Source: Paenibacillus spongiae (GTDB taxonomy: Bacteria > Bacillota > Bacilli > Paenibacillales > Paenibacillaceae). Taken from it: a stretch of 64,000 nt of DNA. Made by a program: the position numbers and the translations under genes. The DNA lies in the NCBI RefSeq assembly GCF_024734895.1, contig NZ_CP091430.1:6590501-6654500 (forward strand), read 5' to 3'. Below, in pieces: positions 1-8,012 of this stretch (its first letter is position 1; each line of letters starts with the position of its first letter). Under the pieces are notes generated by a model. It was not told the origin of the DNA. It did no database searches and saw only the letters and a program-made list of their open reading frames with translations.

Positions 1-553
1 TGACGGTAATTCCGTGCTTCCCTAATTCCAATGATGCGGATTTTGTTAGATGGACAACAGATGCATTACGCGGTCCGGAACTATAATAATTGCCGCCTAT
101 TCTGGCAGCCAAACCGCTTATATTAATGATACGTCCCCAATTATTTTTTATCATATAAGGTGCTACGGCACGGATACTGCGAAAATAGCCCAAATACTTT
201 TCTTCAAAATCTTTCAGAATAAGTTCATCTTTAATGCTGTTAAAATCCTCTGGCACTTGACCGCCGACACGGGCCCCGCAGTTGATTAAAACATCAATAC
301 TCCCCATCGCCTTAGCTGAATGTTCAACTAAATTTAGGATAGAGTCAGGATTCGTGGTATCTGCCACAATCGGATAGATATTTCTTTTTGTTTCCTGAGC
401 CAATTCCTCTGCAGCGATTTTTAGCGAGGATTCGTTTCTTGAACAAATCGTACAGTCTACGCCTTCCAGAGCCATTTGGCGGGCAATCGCTTTACCAATG
501 CCACGGCTTCCTCCTACAATAAGTGCTTTTTTTCCAGATAGCTTTAAGTCCAT
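1..553 (-). CDS. SDR family oxidoreductase, 3' end cut by window edge
   Basis: Short-chain dehydrogenase/reductase, read on the minus strand from the ATG at 551-553, which sits behind an AGGAGG site. Visible N-terminus MDLKLSGKKALIVGGSRGIG carries the Rossmann glycine motif, followed by an NCGARVGG segment in place of the usual NNAG. The catalytic Ser lies in IINISGLAARIGG, but the usual YxxxK is replaced by NYYSSGPRNA, a variant that I recall from a subgroup of SDRs; the Lys is not at +4. About 184 residues are present and the C-terminal part lies outside the window. The substrate cannot be inferred. Family assignment is firm, catalytic competence is not. Confidence 0.85.
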   Translation of the reverse strand, partial: MDLKLSGKKALIVGGSRGIGKAIARQMALEGVDCTICSRNESSLKIAAEELAQETKRNIYPIVADTTNPDSILNLVEHSAKAMGSIDVLINCGARVGGQVPEDFNSIKDELILKDFEEKYLGYFRSIRAVAPYMIKNNWGRIINISGLAARIGGNYYSSGPRNASVVHLTKSASLELGKHGITV

Positions 554-847
554 GGCTGCAACCTCCTGGTTTAACATTCTACCTATAAATAATACTTAAT
601 TTACTTACGGCGGACAACAGGGCGCTAGCGCTACCCGCTCCGATCAAAGCATAGGCCATCACGATGAGACCCACCGTGGCACAATCAACTAAATAACCAC
701 ATTTCCTTTTACCATAAGATCCCCTTTGGATAACCAATAAATGTATGGCGACGACCCCGCCGCGAAGATCCCTTTTCTTCTACTCAATTACGAATACTGA
801 CGTTCGGTTTTTTCGGGTAATGGCACATGCTTTTTTTGACAATGAAC
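554..847. other. Intergenic stretch with a possible membrane-gene remnant
   Basis: No complete gene is supported here. On the minus strand about 579-700 stays open and reads a short hydrophobic segment (GLIVMAYALIGAGSASALL) ending at a TAG near 579. It has no credible start or ribosome site and may be a decayed transporter fragment. Confidence 0.3.
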
Positions 848-878
848 TTGACCCTTACGTTACGTAACGGTATATAGT
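848..878 (+). promoter_or_regulatory. MerR-type promoter with 19-bp spacer and palindromic operator
   Basis: TTGACC (848-853) and TATAGT (873-878) are separated by 19 bp, the over-long spacer typical of MerR-activated promoters. The spacer contains the perfect palindrome CGTTACGTAACG (858-869). It lies about 45 bp upstream of the MerR gene and should drive the three-gene cassette, including the regulator itself. Sequence pattern seen directly; regulation inferred. Confidence 0.75.
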
Positions 879-921
879 GAATATACCGGTAAAAAGCTAG
901 CACCCCAGAAAGGGGATGATC

Positions 922-1431
922 ATGCAACGAGAGTGGAAAGTCGGAGAACTTGCGAAATTGGCGGGATTAACCATTCGCACTTTGCGATTTTACGATCAAA
1001 TCGGTTTGTTTTCTCCATCCGGTCATTCTAATTCCGGATACAGGCTCTATACCGAAAAGGACATTTCGCGTCTGCAGCAAATTCTGTCCTTAAAGGAGTT
1101 AGGCCTTTCTCTGGAGCAAATCAAAGCCGTTATGGCCGGTGATCAACTCAGCCTTTCAGACATTGTATCCCTTCAAATAGCCCGGCTGAAAGAAAATATC
1201 CGCATGCAACAGAAGCTTTTGCATGAGCTCGAGAATGTATCAAGCCGGATGCAAAGGAACGAACCGTTGACCGTAGAAAATTTCACCAACATCATGCGAA
1301 CGATGCGGATGAATCATGAGAAGTATTTTGACGAGAGGAAGTCGAGCTGGAATCTCCACCTCGACCGACTTGGCACATACTTAGACGAACATCCGGGAGA
1401 ACCCGGCCAAGGAGGATTCGACCATGAATGA
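922..1431 (+). CDS. MerR family transcriptional regulator
   Basis: DNA-binding regulator of about 169 aa. The N-terminal winged HTH reads WKVGELAKLAGLTIRTLRFY followed by DQIGLFSP and SGYRLYT, the MerR signature; a dimerising coiled coil follows (residues about 75-120). The C-terminal region is a short effector region without a conserved Cys cluster, so it is more likely a drug-responsive than a metal-responsive type. An ATG also exists at 916, but the AAAGGGG ribosome site abuts it, so the ATG at 922 is preferred. It overlaps the SRPBCC gene by 8 bp, and the promoter at 848-878 fits autoregulation. Confidence 0.9.
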   Translation: MQREWKVGELAKLAGLTIRTLRFYDQIGLFSPSGHSNSGYRLYTEKDISRLQQILSLKELGLSLEQIKAVMAGDQLSLSDIVSLQIARLKENIRMQQKLLHELENVSSRMQRNEPLTVENFTNIMRTMRMNHEKYFDERKSSWNLHLDRLGTYLDEHPGEPGQGGFDHE

Positions 1432-1864
1432 ACCATCTGCCAAACATTCCACATTCGTCATCGAACGGAACTATAAGCATTCGCCTGCCCGGTTATTCGC
1501 CGCTTGGGCGGGACAGGCCGCCAAAGCCGCCTGGTTCCCGAAAGCCGACGAGTTCGATTTCCGCGTAGGAGGACGAGAGTACAACCGCGGAGGTCCGCCG
1601 GGAGGCCCGATTTTCACTTTCGACGCCTGCTATCAGGAGATCGTCCCGGACAGACGCATAGTATACTCGTACACGCTGGATATGGAAGAAACGAGGTTAT
1701 CCGTCTCCGTGACGACGGTAGAATTCAAACCTGAGGACGGCGGTACGCGGCTGATCTACACAGAGCAGGGCGTTTTTCTGGACGGTCACGACACGCCCGA
1801 ACAGCGCGAACACGGAACGAAGATATTCTTGGATAAGCTCGGCGACGTTCTGGACGGCCAATGA
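1424..1864 (+). CDS. SRPBCC (AHSA1-like) family protein
   Basis: Protein of 146 aa with the START/Bet v1-like fold of activator-of-Hsp90 homologues: an N-terminal FVIERNYKHSPARLFAAW, then AAKAAWFPKADEFDFRVGG, and a closing C-terminal helix. Members bind small hydrophobic ligands; this one has no assigned catalytic role. It is translationally coupled on both sides (8-bp overlap with the MerR gene, 4-bp ATGA overlap with the MFS gene). A role in handling the pump substrate or inducer is inference. Confidence 0.85.
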   Translation: MNEPSAKHSTFVIERNYKHSPARLFAAWAGQAAKAAWFPKADEFDFRVGGREYNRGGPPGGPIFTFDACYQEIVPDRRIVYSYTLDMEETRLSVSVTTVEFKPEDGGTRLIYTEQGVFLDGHDTPEQREHGTKIFLDKLGDVLDGQ

Positions 1865-3426
1865 AGGTTGCTGCGAAGGAATCCAACATCCAAGCTGGTT
1901 TGAAGGAGTGGATTGGGCTTGCCGTGCTGGCGCTTCCGGCCCTACTCGTCTCGATTGACGTGTCCGTGATGATTCTCGCCCTGCCTCACATTGGCGTCGG
2001 CCTCGGCGCCGATAGCGCTCAGCAGCTCTGGTTCATGGACATCTACGGCTTCATGCTCTCCGGATTCCTGATCACGATGGGCACGCTTGGAGATCGGCTC
2101 GGCCGACGTAAACTGCTGGTGATCGGCGGGGCGGCATTCGGCATGGCTTCGTTATTGGCCGCTTTTTCCAGCAGTGCCAGAATGCTGATTGCCGCCCGAG
2201 CGCTTCTTGGCATCGCAGGAGCGACTGTATTACCCTCCGCCATGGCTTTGATCAGCAACATGTTCCGCGATCACAAACAGCGCTCCCTCGCCTTTGGGAT
2301 ATGGTTCATGTGCTCGATGGGGGGCATGGCGCTTGGACCGGTGGTCGGCGGGGCGATGCTGGAGCACTTCCCGTGGGGCTCGGTGTTCCTGCTTGGCGTT
2401 CCGGTCATGGCGCTGCTGATATTGACCGCGCCATTTCTGCTGCCCGAATACCGCGACCCTGCTCCGGGCCCTTTGGATATGATAAGTGTCGTACTGTCGC
2501 TCGGCGCCATACTTCCATTCATATACGGCCTCAAGGAAATCGCCAAGCAAGGCCTGCAAATAATTCCGCTCTTTGCTGTAACGGCGGGAGTTGCCGTCGG
2601 GGCGGTGTTCGTATGGCGTCAGCGAAGGCTGGCCAATCCCTTGATAGACCTGCGCCTGTTCGCCAGACCCGCCTTCAGCACGGCATTGGGAAGCATGTTC
2701 GGGGTTACCTTGACAGGCGCTTCCATGCTCTTCATCGCACAGCATCTTCAATTCGTGCAAGGAATGTCGCCGCTCCCAGCGGCGTTGTGGATGCTCCCGG
2801 GAGTGGCCGCGTCGATGGCAGGCATGCTGCTGTCACCGCTCATTGCCCGGCGGATCCGACCTGCGCTTCTCATCGGAGCAGGCCTCGCTGTCGCGGCCGC
2901 AGGCTGCGTCCTGCTGTCCCAAGTGGGGACCGGATCCGGACTCGCCAACCTGGTCGTGGGCTATATTTTGTTTAGTATCGGGGCTGCCCCGCTCCCAAGC
3001 CTGTCGAGCGACCTTATCATAGGATCGGCCCCGTCAGAGAAAGCGGGATCGGCGGCGTCCTTGCTGCAAACGAGCGGCGAATTCGCATTTGCGTTAGGCA
3101 TTGCTGGTTTGGGCAGCATCGGCACATACATTTACCGTAGTCAAGTCGCCGGGTTCATTTCGAGCGATATGACGGCATCTGCGGCAAGGGATTCCCGCGA
3201 AGGCCTGCCAGGCGCTATTTTGGCAGCGCAGAGCTTGCCCGAACCAATGCGCTCGTCGCTCCTGCGAGGCGCCCGTGAAGCTTTTACCGGCGGCATGCAT
3301 GCCGTCGCGGTGGTCAGCGGCGGGATCATGATCTGTATCGCCATTCTCGCCATGATCAAGCTCCGGCATGTACGGCCAATAGGGCAGAAAGCATCCGGTG
3401 GGACGAAAGTGCCGATTCATGATTAG
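1861..3426 (+). CDS. MFS transporter, DHA2 (14-TM) drug:H+ antiporter family
   Basis: Protein of 521 aa, the usual DHA2 length, with about 14 membrane segments. Motif A-like GTLGDRLGRRKLL follows TM2, and a motif C-like stretch lies near residues 150-170 (GMALGPVVGGAML). The family exports cationic biocides and dyes and resembles SmvA/QacA-type pumps; this is family inference and no substrate can be read from sequence. It is the last gene of the MerR-SRPBCC-MFS cassette and is followed by a hairpin at 3463-3486. Confidence 0.9.
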   Translation: MKVAAKESNIQAGLKEWIGLAVLALPALLVSIDVSVMILALPHIGVGLGADSAQQLWFMDIYGFMLSGFLITMGTLGDRLGRRKLLVIGGAAFGMASLLAAFSSSARMLIAARALLGIAGATVLPSAMALISNMFRDHKQRSLAFGIWFMCSMGGMALGPVVGGAMLEHFPWGSVFLLGVPVMALLILTAPFLLPEYRDPAPGPLDMISVVLSLGAILPFIYGLKEIAKQGLQIIPLFAVTAGVAVGAVFVWRQRRLANPLIDLRLFARPAFSTALGSMFGVTLTGASMLFIAQHLQFVQGMSPLPAALWMLPGVAASMAGMLLSPLIARRIRPALLIGAGLAVAAAGCVLLSQVGTGSGLANLVVGYILFSIGAAPLPSLSSDLIIGSAPSEKAGSAASLLQTSGEFAFALGIAGLGSIGTYIYRSQVAGFISSDMTASAARDSREGLPGAILAAQSLPEPMRSSLLRGAREAFTGGMHAVAVVSGGIMICIAILAMIKLRHVRPIGQKASGGTKVPIHD

Positions 3427-3462
3427 TCGAGATCTCTCAACCGTACCTTTCTTAAAAGCGAA

Positions 3463-3486
3463 GCCCTTCGGAGAATTCCGGAGGGC
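3463..3486 (+). terminator. Hairpin after the MFS gene
   Basis: GCCCTTCGGA, loop GAAT, TCCGGAGGGC form a 10-bp stem with one G-T pair, 37 bp after the MFS stop. The following tract is pyrimidine-rich but not a clean T run. Confidence 0.6.
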
Positions 3487-3645
3487 CTATCTTGATTCTC
3501 CCTTTTCTCTTCATCTCGCGCGGACAGCTTGTCCGCCACCGGGGTACTTATTGCTCATTTTCCCTACCCCATATCCGCCAATGATAGAATAAAATAAAAA
3601 TGTAGACTTCTCGGTTAAGTTTGCACTTATGTGTTACAAAACGAA

Positions 3646-3694
3646 AAAGTTCGTATCATCGGGTTACCAACTATTGCCCGAAAATACGAACTTT
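3646..3694. repeat. Long imperfect inverted repeat
   Basis: AAAGTTCGTAT (3646-3656) pairs with ATACGAACTTT (3684-3694), with an inner CGGG/CCCG pair, giving one long hairpin in gene-free DNA. It is flanked by A-rich tracts. It could be a terminator-like element or a small mobile-element remnant. Confidence 0.6.
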
Positions 3695-3794
3695 GAATAA
3701 AAATATGACTTTGCTAATGTCTAATAGTTTGGAGTTTTACGTTACTGCACAATTTCGGACGCCGCCGCGCAATCCGTTAGTATGGGCTGCGGCG

Positions 3795-3944
3795 TTAGGG
3801 TGCCTCGTGCCACACGATGTCTTCGAACATTTTCATGACCCGGGGTATGAACCCCTCTTCCCAATCTTCCGGATATTGAACAATGACCTGGTAAACGCGG
3901 TCGCCGTGTTGAAAAACCGATACGGTGACATACGTCAAGAGCCC
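3795..3944 (-). pseudogene. Gene remnant: C-terminal 49 codons of an unknown protein
   Basis: The minus strand reads LLTYVTVSVFQHGDRVYQVI, then VQYPEDWEEGFIPRVMKMFE and a stop at 3795-3797. Composition and codon use look like real coding sequence, resembling the C-terminus of a small secreted or PsbP-like protein. In frame upstream there is a TGA at 3945-3947 inside the hairpin of 3939-3970, and no start or ribosome site. I read it as the surviving 3' end of a deleted gene. The family is not recognised with confidence. Confidence 0.5.
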
Positions 3945-3970
3945 TCACCTTGTTATCAAGATGAGGGCTC
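3939..3970. terminator. Strong hairpin GAGCCCTCA/TGAGGGCTC
   Basis: A 9-bp outer stem (3939-3947 with 3962-3970) is extended by CTTG/CAAG around a TTAT loop. It lies about 110 bp beyond the 3' end of the FAD-oxidoreductase operon on the minus strand and at the broken end of the fragment at 3795-3944. It has no long T run, so terminator function is tentative. Confidence 0.5.
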
Positions 3971-4082
3971 TTATACACTCTATATATGCGATAAGTCCTC
4001 GGAATTTCCATTCAGCGCTTGAATTGCAGACTGCCTCCCTCCTAATCCCGTCCCGACGGAGAAACCGGAGCGTTCTGTATCC

Positions 4083-4382
4083 TCATGCGTAAATGTCATT
4101 AATCAAGAACACGGATCGCGGATCGCTCCGCTCCAGGAATTCGATCGCTTGCTTATAGCGTTCGAGCTTCGGCAAGTCGGCTTGCTCCATCAAGGCCTCT
4201 TCCATCTTATATTTATAGTTCAAGTCCACGAGTATCTTCTCGCGAAGCGCTTTTCCCGGAAGCGTCCGAAACGGAATCAATCGGGCGATTTCTCTGTGCC
4301 GCTTCATATCCCTCAAGCCATGTACGGATACCCAGCCGATGTAGATCAGAAAACAAAACAGGACAAAGTACACGCCAAGCAT
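4083..4382 (-). CDS. Small single-pass membrane protein, unknown function
   Basis: Protein of 99 aa. It starts with a hydrophobic helix (MLGVYFVLFCFLIYIGWVSV) followed by a charged cytoplasmic tail ending in SVFLINDIYA. The ATG at 4382-4380 overlaps the TGA of the oxidoreductase as TGATG, so it is translationally coupled to it. I do not recognise the family. A partner or anchor role for the oxidoreductase is possible but unsupported beyond coupling. Confidence 0.7.
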   Translation of the reverse strand: MLGVYFVLFCFLIYIGWVSVHGLRDMKRHREIARLIPFRTLPGKALREKILVDLNYKYKMEEALMEQADLPKLERYKQAIEFLERSDPRSVFLINDIYA

Positions 4383-6343
4383 CAAGTCGTTTCTCCTCCA
4401 ATACTGTTCATCACATCTCTAAGCAGGAGGTAGGTCTCACCGTCGGTCAGCCGATCACGATCGTCAATCAGCTGCAATGAAGCAGAGGTCAATATCCCCC
4501 GTTTCTCCAGCTCGCTTAAGGCGTTGTCCCGATCCGTCTCCACTCCAAGCGCATATGCAATCGTGAGTGCAGCCTGCTGCAAGCCAAGAGGTGTCTTTTC
4601 GGGTGCGGAGATCCCGCTTAAGGCATCGGCCGGTTTACCCGGCAGCCGGTCGGGATGCTCCTTCCCCGCCGCATTCATCATGTTCACCATCCGCTGCGTG
4701 TTGGAAGGCTCGTCCAGCGAAAAAGCTTCATTCCGGTAGCCGCCGCTGGCAACTCCCATCTCGACGGCGACCCGCAGACCCGGATAAGCTTTATGCTTCA
4801 TATACGGCTGTTGAGGCAGCTCATAGGGCTCGAGCTCCATGCCCTGATTGTTCAACCGCTCCTGCAGCTTCCCGATTATTTCCTTCGACTGCGCCATTTC
4901 CTGAAAAGACGCGCCCTCTTCAGGTGCCAATACCGCGGCAGCTCCGGCCGCCTGCCCGGTTGCCATTCCGACCGGAATGACGCGCGCGCTGCCATGAGCC
5001 AGCGTATCGAAGCTGGCCGAACGCCCGACGACCAGCAATCCGTCGACGCCTTTAGGAACGATGCTGCGGAAGGGAACGGCATATTTCAGCGGATGCACCG
5101 CAACAGTGCCATAATTATCGGGCGAAGTGCGCTGGATGTCCGACGAATAGGAGCCGAACGCGATCCGATCCCATTGATCGCGGTTTTCGAGCAGATCGAC
5201 GACACCAAGGCGGTACAGCCCGATCATGTGACGCGTTTCGCGTACGTACAGTTCGGGGGCGACGGCATCCAGCTCGATGTTGGCGAACTCTTCGTATTGT
5301 TTCAAATATTCGATGACATGCGGAATTTCGCGCCGGGCGATTTCCAGCCCTTCCTGCCGGGAGGCTTCGTCTAACCCGTCGATGCCGAAAATGTGAAGCG
5401 CATTGATGAGTACGGTTCCGTCCCGTTGACGGCCGATGTTGAGGCCCCTCATCGCGGTCCTCTCCTTATTGATCGGCTCGTACCCTTTCATTTCTTTGTC
5501 ATAGCCCCAAGCGGTCCAATTATTGATACCGCTGACGGCGCTGTCACCGTTGGAATCAAGCCGCTTCGCGATCATCTTCCATGAACGGTCATCCACATTG
5601 CGCAGACGGAACACCGCTGTCACGGCCATGCGGGAATCCGGATCGCCCAAATCTTCGCGGCCGATGGTGAACGGTACGCCCGCCGCGGCGGCAAAATCGG
5701 CATCCTGCGTCGCATCGATCACCGAATCCGCGAGTATGGTCTGTTCCGTGCCGTCCTGCAGCGTAACTTTCATGCCTCTGACGACAATCATCTCATTAAC
5801 GACTGCCGTAACCGGCTCGATTGCTGCCCCGGTCATGTACAGATCGATATTGGGCTCAGCCCGTACCAGCTCGTAGAAAGCGTTGGCCGCTGTCGTCACA
5901 TCGAACGAATGACCCTCGATTTGTTCGTACCACTCGGTAAAGATGCCTTTGTTAAAATAAGGTCCCTCCCCTTTGCCGGGGCTCCTCACCGTCTTGTCCC
6001 AGTTCATATCGATGCTGTTCAGCCAGCCTACGGTCATCAGGCCGCCTAATACTTCGCGCCCCGTCCTCGGCTCGATCAGCAGCGTCTTGGCCCCGTTTCG
6101 CGAAGCGGACACGGCGGCTGCAACGCCCTCGGGGTCGGTCCCGACCACGATAACGTCATACCGGTCTTGAAGTCCGCTAACCGATGCCGCCGAAATTCGT
6201 TCCCGCTTCTCCATGCCGTCCGTCTTGCTTACTTTGTTTGACAGTCTCATTTCGTCCAACCATTTCAAGCCCATGAATACTCCTGCAAATGCGACTAACG
6301 CCAATGCCATGGCAATCATCAGGATTCTGCCTCTTGTTAGCAT
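4382..6343 (-). CDS. Membrane-anchored FAD-dependent oxidoreductase
   Basis: Flavoprotein of about 653 aa. After an N-terminal anchor (about residues 5-24) comes the dinucleotide-binding strand YDVIVVGTDPEGVAAAVSAS and the acidic strand end LLIEPR, with GGLMTVGW following; a second FAD contact region reads VVGRSASFDTLAHGSARVIP and GMATGQAAGAAA. This matches the FAD_oxidored family (Pfam PF12831); the substrate is unknown. An ATG also exists at 6367, but GGAGGAG lies 6-7 nt before the ATG at 6343 and a TATACT -10 box at 6375-6380 would place transcription start near 6368, so 6343 is chosen. The C-terminal 150 residues show no domain I recognise. It is coupled to the 99-aa membrane protein. Confidence 0.85.
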   Translation of the reverse strand: MLTRGRILMIAMALALVAFAGVFMGLKWLDEMRLSNKVSKTDGMEKRERISAASVSGLQDRYDVIVVGTDPEGVAAAVSASRNGAKTLLIEPRTGREVLGGLMTVGWLNSIDMNWDKTVRSPGKGEGPYFNKGIFTEWYEQIEGHSFDVTTAANAFYELVRAEPNIDLYMTGAAIEPVTAVVNEMIVVRGMKVTLQDGTEQTILADSVIDATQDADFAAAAGVPFTIGREDLGDPDSRMAVTAVFRLRNVDDRSWKMIAKRLDSNGDSAVSGINNWTAWGYDKEMKGYEPINKERTAMRGLNIGRQRDGTVLINALHIFGIDGLDEASRQEGLEIARREIPHVIEYLKQYEEFANIELDAVAPELYVRETRHMIGLYRLGVVDLLENRDQWDRIAFGSYSSDIQRTSPDNYGTVAVHPLKYAVPFRSIVPKGVDGLLVVGRSASFDTLAHGSARVIPVGMATGQAAGAAAVLAPEEGASFQEMAQSKEIIGKLQERLNNQGMELEPYELPQQPYMKHKAYPGLRVAVEMGVASGGYRNEAFSLDEPSNTQRMVNMMNAAGKEHPDRLPGKPADALSGISAPEKTPLGLQQAALTIAYALGVETDRDNALSELEKRGILTSASLQLIDDRDRLTDGETYLLLRDVMNSIGGETT

Positions 6344-6374
6344 AATGTTCTCCTCCCAATCCTTCATGGGCTTT

Positions 6375-6401
6375 AGTATAGAGAGGACAACTTAACAACA
6401 A
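6375..6401 (-). promoter_or_regulatory. Probable promoter of the FAD-oxidoreductase gene
   Basis: The minus strand carries TATACT (6380-6375) with TTGTTG (6401-6396) 15 bp upstream. The spacer is short, so the -35 call is weak. Confidence 0.4.
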
Positions 6402-6490
6402 TCTCCCTTCTCTCTTAGTGAATCCTTATGTAAATCTTAATAAATGCTTAACGCCTCCGCAGCAAACAACTTAACTTTGCCTATTCAAAT

Positions 6491-6525
6491 AAGGCACGGC
6501 GGGTCAATTCACCCGCCGTGCCTTT
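6491..6525 (-). terminator. Terminator of the 19-kb sugar operon
   Basis: AAGGCACGGCGGGT pairs with ACCCGCCGTGCCTTT around a short loop, with A/T tracts at both ends. It lies 130 bp downstream of the last operon gene (stop at 6654). A second, smaller hairpin (GAGGACCATCC/GGATGGCCTC) sits at 6608-6632. Confidence 0.8.
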
Positions 6526-6653
6526 CTATGCCATCCCTACGCACATCGATCCTTTCTGCCCCATGATAACAGCCGGAGAGGCAGTCGAACGGATCACATC
6601 ACGACAAGAGGACCATCCAATAGGATGGCCTCTAATCCCTGCCGGCGCCCAGG

Positions 6654-7832
6654 CTATTCCTTCTTCATATTCGCCATATGCGCCGCTGCAAGCATCGTAA
6701 CGCCGCTTTCCATTACATACCAAGGCCACGGGTGGTCGCGGTCGAGATAGGTGGTCCGGACCGATTCGAGAAAAGCGTCGACGCGGGTACGGTCGCCCAT
6801 GATCGCCGCCGTATAAGCAAGGAGCGCCCATGGGAACGCGTCGCCCTTGTTCAGCTGCGGCCAGCCGGGGTGATGCTCATTGAAGGCTGCGTACAGCTGC
6901 TGTGCGCGCTTGCTGTCCGGTGCGAGCACGCCCGTCCAGATCGGGAACAGCTGCGCCGTCGCATCGGCGTAGAAGGTGTCCCAATTCGGATAAGACAACT
7001 CGCCTCCTTCCATTTTGGCGAAGGCATACGCATTCTTGTCATCCGACCACAGCATCTTCTCGATGCCTGCGAATACATCCTTCTTATGCTTCCGATAGGC
7101 AGCCGCGCCCGCTTTGTCGCCGAATACGGTGCCGCTTATCCACTCCATATCGACCAGGCCCTTATACACTTCCGTATTGTCCATCAAATACTTGACCCGG
7201 TAAGCCGGCTTCGCCCACGTTAAGCCGTCGGCCTGCTTCGTCGAGAGCATCGCACCCGCGATCAGCTCGATATCGCTCCGATGCGTCAGCAGGTATTCGG
7301 TATCGCCTGTCGCTTCGGCATACTTGCGCAATAAATTCAGAAATGTCGATGCATAGGAATCGGTCGAATCGAAATCGCCCGATGCCTTCTCGGTCCGCTG
7401 ATCCGCCTCGACGGTATAGTCGAAGATCGAGCCAAGGGGAACATCCGGACCCGCCGTCCGGTTCAGATGCGCGAAATACCAGTCCATATATTTGCGGACG
7501 ACCGGCGCCTGTTCCGGCTTCTCGAGCAGACCGAGCAAAGCGATGTTCGTAAAATACGGCACGACGCGGTATGGTCCGCCGCCCGGCGACATCGGAATGG
7601 CGCCGTTCTCCAGCTGCAGGCTGGAGAGCCATGCAGCCTCACGATTCAGAATGTCTTCATACAATGGGTTAGCGGCGGGCGGCTTCGCTTGATTAACGCT
7701 CTTCTCTAAGCTGACAGGCGATGCCGTTACCGGCTTTTCCGGCACAGGTGCTCCCCCGGAGCAAGCCTGCCCGAATAGGAGGCAAAGCCCCAGCGCGAGC
7801 GTAATTCTTCGTTTTCCTTTGTTTAACATCAT
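6654..7832 (-). CDS. Six-hairpin glycosidase-like lipoprotein
   Basis: Protein of 392 aa with a lipoprotein signal ending LGLCLLFGQAC, so it is probably anchored outside the membrane. The rest is an all-helical repeat protein that looks like an alpha/alpha-toroid (six-hairpin) glycosidase. Conserved stretches shared with the paralogue at 21780-22883 include VRKYMDWYF, GDFDSTDSYASTFL, DGLTWAKP, YRVKYLMDN, DMEWI and YADATAQLFPIWTG. The conserved acidic residues in the DFDSTDS segment are candidate catalytic positions (inference). The start has ATGATG behind GGGAGGATAG. It is the last gene of the operon. The exact GH family is not recognised. Confidence 0.75.
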   Translation of the reverse strand: MMLNKGKRRITLALGLCLLFGQACSGGAPVPEKPVTASPVSLEKSVNQAKPPAANPLYEDILNREAAWLSSLQLENGAIPMSPGGGPYRVVPYFTNIALLGLLEKPEQAPVVRKYMDWYFAHLNRTAGPDVPLGSIFDYTVEADQRTEKASGDFDSTDSYASTFLNLLRKYAEATGDTEYLLTHRSDIELIAGAMLSTKQADGLTWAKPAYRVKYLMDNTEVYKGLVDMEWISGTVFGDKAGAAAYRKHKKDVFAGIEKMLWSDDKNAYAFAKMEGGELSYPNWDTFYADATAQLFPIWTGVLAPDSKRAQQLYAAFNEHHPGWPQLNKGDAFPWALLAYTAAIMGDRTRVDAFLESVRTTYLDRDHPWPWYVMESGVTMLAAAHMANMKKE

Positions 7833-8012
7833 TATCTATCCTCCCGGGAGTCCATCGATCAGCGAAGAATCCGTATCTTCGCCGTTTCAATCTTGCGCAT
7901 AGAGGGCTGAGATAACGCCGAGGCAGAATGCGCAAACATTTAAGGAATATTATCCCTTTTATTGATTTAATTGCATTTTTCTTCACGCACCCGTTTCTCC
8001 AGCGATCTTCCC

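Noticed and set aside
2230..2975. Long open frames on both strands inside the MFS gene
   Set aside because: They are shadows of the GC-rich MFS reading frame, with Arg/Pro-rich composition and no start signals.
3621..4022. Plus-strand open frame of 133 codons
   Set aside because: It runs through two hairpins and antisense to the clearer coding remnant; composition is not protein-like.
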